A stretch of 64,000 nucleotides of DNA, taken from NCBI RefSeq assembly GCF_001570585.1, contig NZ_BBXF01000007.1, forward strand, positions 325,508 to 389,507. The letters run 5' to 3'. The notes below the pieces were generated by a model, which had not been told where the DNA came from, made no database searches, and was given only the letters and a program-made list of their open reading frames with translations. The DNA is from Herbidospora daliensis (lineage in GTDB: Bacteria; Actinomycetota; Actinomycetes; Streptosporangiales; Streptosporangiaceae). Shown here piece after piece: positions 57,305 through 64,000 of the stretch. Each line of letters begins with the position of its first letter. Position 1 is the first letter of the stretch. A program made the translations under genes and the position numbers.

Positions 57305-58744
57305 CTACGGGGTGGCCTCTCCGCCGCCCATGTGGGGATCCGACATAACGGTCTTTTCCGGTATGTGGCCGGTCATCGGGAGGACGTCGAGGAGCTCGTC
57401 CAACTGCTCCTCGGTGAGCGTGCCGTCGGCCACGTGCCCCCGCTGGACGACCACCTCGCGGATGGTCCTGCGCTCCTGGAGGGCCTGCTTGGCGATGCGG
57501 GCGGCCTCCTCGTAGCCGACGTACCGGTTCAGCGGGGTGACGATCGAGGGCGACGACTCGGCGTACTCCCGCAGCCGGTCGGCGTTGGCCGTGATCCCCC
57601 GTACGCAGCGGTCGGCGAGCAGCCGCGACACGTTCCCGAGCAGCCTGATCGACTCCAGCAGGTTCCGCGCGATCACCGGCATCTGCACGTTCAGCTCGAA
57701 CGACCCCGACGCCCCCGCCATCGTGATCGTCGCGTCGTTCCCGACGACCTGCGCGGCGACCATCGTCACCGCCTCGGGCACGACCGGGTTGACCTTCCCC
57801 GGCATGATCGACGACCCCGGCTGGAGGTCGGGCAGGTTGATCTCGCCCAATCCCGTACGCGGCCCCGACCCCATCCACCGCAGATCGTTGGCGATCTTGT
57901 TGAGGGAGACCGCGATCGTCTTCAGCACCCCCGACGCCTCGACGAGCGCGTCCCGCGCCCCCTGGGCCTCGAAGTGGTTCCTGGCCTCGGTGAACGGCAA
58001 CCCGGTGGCACGCGAGATCTCCGCGATCACCTTCCCGGCCCACTCGCGGTCGGGGGTGTTCACGCCGGTGCCGACGGCCGTGCCGCCCAAGGGGAGCTCG
58101 GCCACTCTCGGGAGGGCCGACTGCAGGCGTTCGATGCCGAGCTCGATCTGGGCGGCGTACCCGCCGAACTCCTGGCCGAGGGTGACCGGGGTGGCGTCCA
58201 TGAGATGGGTGCGGCCCGACTTCACCACCTCGGCGAACTCGACCGACTTCGACTCCAGCGCGGTCGCCAGGTGCTCCAGCGCCGGGGTGAGGTTCCCCGT
58301 CAGCTCGATCACGGCCGCGACGTGGATGGACGAGGGGAATACGTCGTTGGACGACTGCGCGGCGTTCACGTGGTCGTTCGGATGCACCGCCCGCCCCAGC
58401 CGCTCCTCGGCCAGCGTCGCGATCACCTCGTTGGCGTTCATGTTCGACGAGGTGCCCGAACCGGTCTGGAAGACGTCGACGGGGAAGTGCTCGTCCCACT
58501 TGTTCGCCGCCACCTCACCGGCCGCCTCGGCGATCACCGCCGCCATGTCGGGCTCCAGCAGGCCGTAGGAGGCGTTCACCACGGCCGCGGCGGCCTTGAC
58601 CGTGCCCAGCGCGGAGATGTGCGCCGGCTCCAGCCCCCGTCCCGAGACCGGGAAGTTCTCCACCGCACGCTGCGTCTGCGCCCGCCACTTGGCGAGATCG
58701 GGTACCTCGACCTCGCCCATGGAGTCATGCTCGATGCGCGTCAT
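57305..58744 (-). CDS. fumC: Fumarate hydratase, class II
   Basis: A 479-residue iron-independent fumarase of the aspartase/fumarase family, interconverting fumarate and malate in the citric acid cycle. Motifs are [44 protein letters not shown] and the signature [11 protein letters not shown] with the mobile-loop Ser. ATG 58744 is used. A class I fumarase is encoded about 4.5 kb away at the right edge. Confidence 0.95.
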   Translation of the reverse strand: MTRIEHDSMGEVEVPDLAKWRAQTQRAVENFPVSGRGLEPAHISALGTVKAAAAVVNASYGLLEPDMAAVIAEAAGEVAANKWDEHFPVDVFQTGSGTSSNMNANEVIATLAEERLGRAVHPNDHVNAAQSSNDVFPSSIHVAAVIELTGNLTPALEHLATALESKSVEFAEVVKSGRTHLMDATPVTLGQEFGGYAAQIELGIERLQSALPRVAELPLGGTAVGTGVNTPDREWAGKVIAEISRATGLPFTEARNHFEAQGARDALVEASGVLKTIAVSLNKIANDLRWMGSGPRTGLGEINLPDLQPGSSIMPGKVNPVVPEAVTMVAAQVVGNDATITMAGASGSFELNVQMPVIARNLLESIRLLGNVSRLLADRCVRGITANADRLREYAESSPSIVTPLNRYVGYEEAARIAKQALQERRTIREVVVQRGHVADGTLTEEQLDELLDVLPMTGHIPEKTVMSDPHMGGGEATP

Positions 58745-58777
58745 ACAACCCAGTCTGTCCCCAGACGGGCGGATGAT

Positions 58778-61700
58778 TCAGTTGGGGTCGCGCTGGAACC
58801 GGAACGAGGCGAAAACGGCGTCCCGCTGCTTCTTCGACTTGGCCCACTGCGCCTCGGGAACCGCGTAGTAGATCGCGAACGCCCCCGCGTCGGGCACGTC
58901 GACCCACCGCGCCACGACGTGGACCAGGCCGTCCTTGCCCTCGTAGGCGTACTCCCACTCGGCCGTGTCGGCCCCCTTGTAGGGGGAGGTCTCCAGCGGC
59001 GCGATCCGGATGAGCTCGTAGCCCTCATAGGGCTGCTTGGCCTCGGCCGCCTCGATCGACTTCAGCAGATCGGTGGTGATCTGAACCTCGGCCACCCGGA
59101 TGACAGCCCGGCCCTTGGCCGAGAAGGCGACCTGCGTTCCCTTCTCCGTACGAATGAAGCCCGCCGGGATGTCGACGGTGTAGCCGTCGCCCTGCTGGCG
59201 CTTGGTCCCCTTGGCCGGGGCGGGGGCCGGAGGCTCCGGCGGGTAGGTGGCCGAAGTGGGACTGGGCGGAATGATCCGCCCCGCGGTCTTGACCGGCGTG
59301 GCCGAGTTGGCCCCGAACGCCGAGACGGCGACCACGGCCAGCGCCACGAACGCGACGAACGCCAGCACCAGCAGCAGAACCAGCCTGCCCTTGCCCTTCG
59401 GCTTCGCGGCCGGAGGGGGCGGGGTGCGCTGCATCGAGAAGATGTCGGTGCCGAGACCACGCGGGACTGCCTGGGTGACGTTGGGGTCGGGCTCGCCGGG
59501 GTGGTGGGGCTGGCCTTGCGGGAAACCGGGCTGGGCCGGGGGCTGCTGTGGCGGCGGGTAACCGCCGACGGGCGGGGGAGCCCACTGCTGCGGGGGCTGC
59601 TGGGGGTGCGGCGGCAGGGGGAGGGCGGAAGGGGGAGTGGCGTCGGTGTCGACGTCTAGACGCCGGGCACCGGGGTCGGGCGGGTAGACCCGACGGCCGG
59701 GCAGCTGGCCCTGGACGACGGTGACATCGTCGGCGAGACCGGGGGGTTCGGACTTGACTACGACGACGGTCTGGTCATCGGGAGCGGTGGGCCGACGGAA
59801 ACGAGTGGCATCGGGGTCCTCAAAGTCAGGCGCCCCAGACTGCCCACCTCCGGGACCGCCCATGCCCGAACCACTGGCGCCGGGACCGCCCGCGCCGGGA
59901 CCACCCATGCCCGGACCGCCCACACCGGGACCACCTACGCCGAAATCATCTGGGCCCGGACCGCTGGAACCTGGGCCGCCCGAACCTGGGCCACCAGGCC
60001 CCGGACTTCCGGTGCCCCGGCCGCCTGATCCTGGGCCGCTCGTGCCTGGCCTACCCGTGAACGGGCCGCCAGCACCTGGTCCGCCAGAACCCGGGCCTGG
60101 CCCCCACGGACCTGCGGCACCCTGACCTGCGGCACCCGGTCCACCGGAACCCGGACTTGCGGCACCTGGGCCGCCTATTCCTGGCGCACCTGCCTCAGGG
60201 CCATCCGCCGGACCGCCCAGGCTGCGACCTGCTGCCTGTGGGCCCCTCGCGCCGGGGCCGCTTGCGCCAGCGGGAAGACCACCGCCGAGCGGGGTGCCCG
60301 CATGCGGGGGCTCCCCACCCGAACCAGAGCCGCCAGTCCCAGGCCATGCGCCGACGGAGTCGGGACCTGCTCCAGGTCCGGAAATTTCGGCATTCGCCCC
60401 AGGGTGAGCACTTGCTGAATACGAACTACCGGCAGAGCGCTGGTGTTCTGCTGCTGGCCCATGCGCGGAACGGGGGGCGTCGGGAGACCGCGAGCTCACG
60501 AAGCCAGATGCCGAAATTTCCGGATCTGCCCAGGTCGGATGAACATCTGCGGCGAAGTCGCTTGAGACTCCGCCTGCTGGTGATGCGCCAGCCCCAGATC
60601 CGGAAATTTCGGCATCCGGGACGATCGGGCGGCCGCCTGATTCCGAACCTGGCTGGCCAGAGCCTGGTCCGCTGGAGCCGGGTGCGCTGGAACCTGATGC
60701 GCCGGAATGCGGGCCCCTCGCACCAGGGCCGCCAAATGTCGAAATTTCAGGACCGGGGGTGGCCGCGCCGGGTTCCTGTGCCCGTCCGCCCGGTCCCGAC
60801 GGAGTGGTGCCCGCGTCGCCGGCCCCCGCGCCTGGCCTGACGTTCGTGTTATACGGCACGATTCCGAGATAGCTGCGGCCGGGAACGGGAGCCTCAGGAC
60901 CGTCGGGTCGGGATGCTCCGGGCTGCCCACCGGTGTCCGGAGCCGCGCCCGCGACCCCCGAGGCAGGGGTGGGTGTCGTGGTCCGGTTCGGGTCCTGCGG
61001 GGGTGTCGTGCTGCCGAGTACCGGCCTGGGGGCGCCGAACGGCCGATCCACGCTCGGGTCTCGGCCGCTGTCGCCGTAGGGCGAGACCGCGTCGGGGGCG
61101 AAGGCGCCGCCGCTTGGTCTGGGGGCGCCCGCCGCCGGGAACTGGGTCATCGTCGGGGTGTCGGCGACGGCGCGGAGGAGGACGGAGGCGCGTTCGGCGG
61201 TGATGCGCTTCGTGTGGTCCTTCTCCAGCATCGCCTCCAGGACCGGGCGCAGCTGGCCGGCGTTCCTGGGCGGGTCGCACACCTCGGTCATCAGCGCCGC
61301 GAGCGTCTCGGCGATCGAGCGGCGTTCGTACGCCGGGCGGGCCTCCACCGCGAAGTAGAGGGTCGCGCCCAGGGACCACAGGTCGGACTCCGGGCCCGTG
61401 TAGTCGCCACGGGCCCGTTCGGGGGCCGTGTAGCCGGGGGAGCCGATCACCATTCCGGTCTGGGTCAGGGCCGAGTCGCCGCGGGACTTCGCGATGCCGA
61501 AGTCGGTCAAAACCACTCGCCCCGAGTGGGTGATCAGCACGTTGCTCGGCTTGACGTCGCGGTGCAGGATGTCGGACGCGTGGGCGGCGCGCAGCGCGCC
61601 CAGCAGGTCGGCGCCGATCTCGGCGACCAGGCGGGGTGGGAGGGGGCCGTCTTCGTCCACGACCTGTTCGAGGGAGCGGCCCTCGACGAGTTCCATGATG

Positions 61701-61966
61701 ATCCACGGCACGCCGCCGACCTCTATGGCGTCGAAGATCGTCGCGACGGAGGGGTGGTGGACCCGGGCGGCGGCGCGGCCTTCGCGGATCATGCGTTCGC
61801 GGAGTTCGGTGCGCTGGTCCTGGGTCAGCCCGGGATCCTGGCGGATCTCCTTGACCGCCACGTCACGCCCCAGCGTCCGGTCGACGGCACGCCAGACGGT
61901 GCCCATCGTGCCGCGCCCGAGGGGAGATATCAGTTCGTAGCGCTCCGCCAGCAGCCTGCTCTGCAT
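58778..61966 (-). CDS. Transmembrane serine/threonine protein kinase with long low-complexity linker
   Basis: A 1062-residue PknB-type kinase. The kinase domain (about 10-265) has the Gly loop LGRGTMGTV, Lys39, catalytic HRDVKPSN and DFGIAKS, so it should be active. A linker of about 590 residues follows, rich in Gly, Pro, Ser and Ala, including a collagen-like GPG region (about 600-705) and four AEIS-type repeats (about 405-530). One span (about 855-875, LVLLLVLAFVAFVALAVVAV) leads to an external domain of about 185 residues that lacks PASTA repeats. No cytoplasmic partner is obvious; a second kinase gene sits 43 bp upstream. Confidence 0.88.
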   Translation of the reverse strand: MQSRLLAERYELISPLGRGTMGTVWRAVDRTLGRDVAVKEIRQDPGLTQDQRTELRERMIREGRAAARVHHPSVATIFDAIEVGGVPWIIMELVEGRSLEQVVDEDGPLPPRLVAEIGADLLGALRAAHASDILHRDVKPSNVLITHSGRVVLTDFGIAKSRGDSALTQTGMVIGSPGYTAPERARGDYTGPESDLWSLGATLYFAVEARPAYERRSIAETLAALMTEVCDPPRNAGQLRPVLEAMLEKDHTKRITAERASVLLRAVADTPTMTQFPAAGAPRPSGGAFAPDAVSPYGDSGRDPSVDRPFGAPRPVLGSTTPPQDPNRTTTPTPASGVAGAAPDTGGQPGASRPDGPEAPVPGRSYLGIVPYNTNVRPGAGAGDAGTTPSGPGGRAQEPGAATPGPEISTFGGPGARGPHSGASGSSAPGSSGPGSGQPGSESGGRPIVPDAEISGSGAGASPAGGVSSDFAADVHPTWADPEISASGFVSSRSPDAPRSAHGPAAEHQRSAGSSYSASAHPGANAEISGPGAGPDSVGAWPGTGGSGSGGEPPHAGTPLGGGLPAGASGPGARGPQAAGRSLGGPADGPEAGAPGIGGPGAASPGSGGPGAAGQGAAGPWGPGPGSGGPGAGGPFTGRPGTSGPGSGGRGTGSPGPGGPGSGGPGSSGPGPDDFGVGGPGVGGPGMGGPGAGGPGASGSGMGGPGGGQSGAPDFEDPDATRFRRPTAPDDQTVVVVKSEPPGLADDVTVVQGQLPGRRVYPPDPGARRLDVDTDATPPSALPLPPHPQQPPQQWAPPPVGGYPPPQQPPAQPGFPQGQPHHPGEPDPNVTQAVPRGLGTDIFSMQRTPPPPAAKPKGKGRLVLLLVLAFVAFVALAVVAVSAFGANSATPVKTAGRIIPPSPTSATYPPEPPAPAPAKGTKRQQGDGYTVDIPAGFIRTEKGTQVAFSAKGRAVIRVAEVQITTDLLKSIEAAEAKQPYEGYELIRIAPLETSPYKGADTAEWEYAYEGKDGLVHVVARWVDVPDAGAFAIYYAVPEAQWAKSKKQRDAVFASFRFQRDPN
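60381..60748. repeat. Four GAAATTTC octamers encoding AEIS-type repeats in the kinase linker
   Basis: The self-complementary octamer GAAATTTC occurs at 60381, 60513, 60603 and 60741. Spacings (132, 90, 138) are multiples of three. On the minus strand each encodes Glu-Ile-Ser within (Ala/Pro)-E-I-S-(Gly/Ala/Thr). The AT-rich codons stand out in a very GC-rich gene. Confidence 0.7.
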
Positions 61967-62009
61967 GACTAGAAAGATAGCGTCCTAGGCCTTGAGGAAC
62001 GCTTTAGGT

Positions 62010-63176
62010 TCACTTGCGAAATTTCTTCGGCCAGAACCGCCGGGGCAGCACTATCCGGACGAAGTTCCAGAAGCTCCGGGTCAGCGGGCCGATGGGTGCG
62101 TCGTAGGTGGCCGGCTTCCGGTGTGAGCCTTCGGCCGGCCGGCGTCGCTGCGCCGGGACGGGCACCGCCTGGAACTCCCCGGTCGGGTGGGGTTCGCGGG
62201 GGAAGACCTGCGGGCTCTGCGGCCGGGGGACCGCTGGGCGGTTGTCGGCCCGGTGCTGGCCCCGGTGGGGCGGCTTGCGGACGGGCGGCGGCGCGAACGC
62301 GGGCGGCGGCGACGGCCTGACCGGGGGGCGGTGGACCGCGATGGGCTCCTCGGCCGTTCCGCCCGCGGCGATCCTGGCCAGCATCAACGCCGCCCGTACG
62401 CCGTCGAGCCGGACCGCCGGGTCTATCTGCAGCAGGCCGCGGAGCACCGGGGCCAGCGGGCCGGCGTTGTCCATCGGTATGGGGGCGCCGCTCGTGAGGG
62501 CGGCCAGCGCGGCGGCGGCCGTACGGCGGCCGTGAAGGCCCCGGCCCTCGACGGCGGTGTAGAGGGTGGCCCCGAGCGACCACAGATCGGCGGCGGGGGA
62601 AGCCTTGTCGCCCAGGACGCGCTCGGGCGCGATGTAACCGGCGGAGCCCAGGACGATGCCCGCCTGGGTAATGGAAACGTCACCTTCGAGTGCGGCCAGT
62701 CCGAAGTCGGTGAGCACCGCCCGGTCGTGGGTGACGAGCACGTTGCTGGGCTTCACGTCGCGGTGGAGGATGCCCTTCGCGTGGACGGCGCGCAGCGCGC
62801 CGAGCACCTGACGGCCTATTTCGGCGACCCTGATGGGGTGTTGCGGGCCCTGGGCCTTGACCAGCTCTTCGAGCGACTGGGCCTTCAGCAGCTCCATGAC
62901 GATCCACGGGCGGTCGTCTTCGGTGACGACGTCGTAGACGGTGATCACCGAGGGGTGGGCGACCATCGCGGTGGCCCGGCCTTCGCGTTCGGTGCGGGCG
63001 CAGAGTTCGGCCCGCAGTTCCTCGTCGAGGACGAGGGGCAGCCGCACCTCCTTGACCGCCACATCGCGGTCGAGAAGCTCGTCACGCGCACGCCACACCG
63101 TGCCCATGCCGCCGCGGCCTACCGGCTGGAGGAGCCGGTAGCGCGCGGCTAACTGGTATCCGGACGGCGCACGCAT
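62010..63176 (-). CDS. Serine/threonine protein kinase, cytoplasmic
   Basis: A 388-residue PknB-type kinase. The kinase domain (about 12-270) has GRGGMGTVWRA, Lys42, HRDVKPSN and DFGLAALEGD. The C-terminal about 115 residues are Pro/Arg-rich and end with a basic segment (FWPKKFRK) that could contact membrane or nucleic acid; no membrane span is seen. It is 43 bp upstream of the larger transmembrane kinase on the same strand and shares its kinase-domain pattern, so the pair probably arose by duplication and may act together. Confidence 0.88.
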   Translation of the reverse strand: MRAPSGYQLAARYRLLQPVGRGGMGTVWRARDELLDRDVAVKEVRLPLVLDEELRAELCARTEREGRATAMVAHPSVITVYDVVTEDDRPWIVMELLKAQSLEELVKAQGPQHPIRVAEIGRQVLGALRAVHAKGILHRDVKPSNVLVTHDRAVLTDFGLAALEGDVSITQAGIVLGSAGYIAPERVLGDKASPAADLWSLGATLYTAVEGRGLHGRRTAAAALAALTSGAPIPMDNAGPLAPVLRGLLQIDPAVRLDGVRAALMLARIAAGGTAEEPIAVHRPPVRPSPPPAFAPPPVRKPPHRGQHRADNRPAVPRPQSPQVFPREPHPTGEFQAVPVPAQRRRPAEGSHRKPATYDAPIGPLTRSFWNFVRIVLPRRFWPKKFRK

Positions 63177-63256
63177 GGGTGGCAGCTTACCGATTTGTGT
63201 ACGAGTGCCTGTAGAGACCGGGCCGATTCGTTGTCGAGAACTTTTGTCAAACTCGG

Positions 63257-64000
63257 TCAGGTTCGGCGTCCGATGGACAGAATCGGCCCAGTTGTGTCGG
63301 TGAAGAAGTCGTTGCCCTTGTCGTCCACCACGATGAAGGCCGGGAAGTCGACCACGTCGATCTTCCAGACCGCTTCCATGCCGAGTTCCGGATATTCCAG
63401 GACTTCGACCTTCTTGATGCAGTCTTGCGCGAGCCGCGCGGCCGGGCCGCCGATCGAGCCGAGGTAGAAGCCGCCGTAGGACTTGCAGGCGTCGGTGACC
63501 TGCTTCGACCGGTTGCCCTTGGCGAGCATGACCATCGAGCCGCCCGCCGCCTGGAACCGCTCGACGTAGGAGTCCATGCGGCCGGCGGTGGTGGGGCCGA
63601 ACGAGCCGGAGGCGTAGCCCTCGGGCGTCTTCGCGGGCCCGGCGTAGTAGACGGCGTGGTCCTTCAGGTATTGCGGCATCTCGCCGCCGGCGTCGAGGAG
63701 CTCGCCGATCTTGGCGTGGGCGATGTCGCGGGCCACCACCAGCGGGCCGGTCAGCGACAGGCGGGTCTTCACCGGGTATTTCGAGAGCTCGGCCAGCACC
63801 TCGGACATCGGGCGGCTGAGGTCGACGCTCACGACGTCGCCGCCGAGGTGCTCGTCGGTGGTGTCGGGCAGGAAGCGGGCCGGGTCGGTCTCGAGCTGCT
63901 CCAGAAAGACGCCCTCGGCGGTGATCTTGGCGAGCGCCTGGCGGTCGGCCGAGCAGGAGACCGCGATGGCGACCGGGCAGGAGGCGCCGTGGCGGGGCAG
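63257..64000 (-). CDS. Fumarate hydratase, class I (C-terminal part, truncated by window)
   Basis: The open frame runs from the window edge to a stop at 63257, so at least 247 residues are present and the N-terminus lies beyond 64000. The visible part carries [66 protein letters not shown] and the ending [14 protein letters not shown], which match the C-terminal fumarase_C domain of iron-sulfur class I enzymes. The iron-sulfur cysteines are expected off the edge. With fumC nearby, the strain has both fumarase classes. The nearest in-frame Met at 63832 is internal, not the start. Confidence 0.9.
   Translation of the reverse strand: MPRHGASCPVAIAVSCSADRQALAKITAEGVFLEQLETDPARFLPDTTDEHLGGDVVSVDLSRPMSEVLAELSKYPVKTRLSLTGPLVVARDIAHAKIGELLDAGGEMPQYLKDHAVYYAGPAKTPEGYASGSFGPTTAGRMDSYVERFQAAGGSMVMLAKGNRSKQVTDACKSYGGFYLGSIGGPAARLAQDCIKKVEVLEYPELGMEAVWKIDVVDFPAFIVVDDKGNDFFTDTTGPILSIGRRT

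Overview
The window is chromosomal DNA from a high-GC Gram-positive actinomycete, most likely Streptosporangiaceae-like (family placement is inference). Evidence: GC-rich third codon positions, many GTG starts, a mycothiol-conjugate amidase, an F420-type PPOX oxidoreductase, GTP-dependent PEP carboxykinase, PknB-type kinases, SpoIIE/STAS/HATPase partner switching, and several genes whose start codon lies 6-7 nt after a TANNNT box (leaderless-type promoters). From memory of the Mycobacterium tuberculosis map, cbs, metB, the DUF255 protein, mca, its small downstream gene, DUF4307, greA, a cis-prenyltransferase, phoH and fumC correspond to a scattered Rv1077-Rv1098 block, so much of this is conserved backbone with insertions. 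There are no tRNA or rRNA genes, CRISPR arrays, insertion sequences or phage genes that I can see.

Layout. 0.1-12.3 kb: GH15 glucosidase, Bax-inhibitor-like membrane protein, DUF4287, PPOX oxidoreductase, thiolase, PQQ-propeller lipoprotein, SGNH hydrolase, cbs, orphan NarL-type kinase, metB and small membrane proteins. 12.4-15.7 kb: MoxR-type AAA ATPase plus VWA protein, translationally coupled. 15.9-28.5 kb: FIST protein, ROK kinase, LysE exporter, threonine deaminase, M1 aminopeptidase, RDD protein, 4-hydroxyphenylpyruvate dioxygenase with divergent AsnC regulator, class A PBP, DUF255 protein and a GNAT enzyme. 28.5-32.0 kb: a signalling module of SpoIIE phosphatase, cobalamin-binding protein and STAS protein, divergent from an RsbW-like ATPase. 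32.0-39.7 kb: mca, DUF4307, greA, NlpC/P60 protein, TetR/MFS pair, putative ribbon-helix-helix protein. 39.7-45.1 kb: pckG behind GntR-type palindromes, then two TIGR04222-type membrane proteins with Cys/Gly/Ser tails, a DUF692 (MNIO) enzyme and a small partner. 45.1-51.7 kb: hypothetical protein, cis-prenyltransferase, PhoH, CseABC-like two-component operon, lytic-transglycosylase-like protein. 51.7-64 kb: glycosyltransferase, alpha/beta hydrolase, SDR dehydrogenase plus PucR regulator, fumC, two Ser/Thr kinases, and a class I fumarase cut by the window end.

Two loci stand out. (1) At 41.9-45.1 kb, paralogous membrane proteins ending in evenly spaced cysteines are followed by an MNIO enzyme with its metal ligands intact and a DUF2063-like partner; this looks like a machine that modifies cysteines on membrane-anchored tails. 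(2) At 28.5-32.0 kb, the cobalamin protein carries the W-x9-E-H motif of B12 photoreceptors but has no DNA-binding domain and is translationally coupled to a SpoIIE phosphatase and a STAS protein, suggesting light or B12 input into an anti-sigma partner switch.
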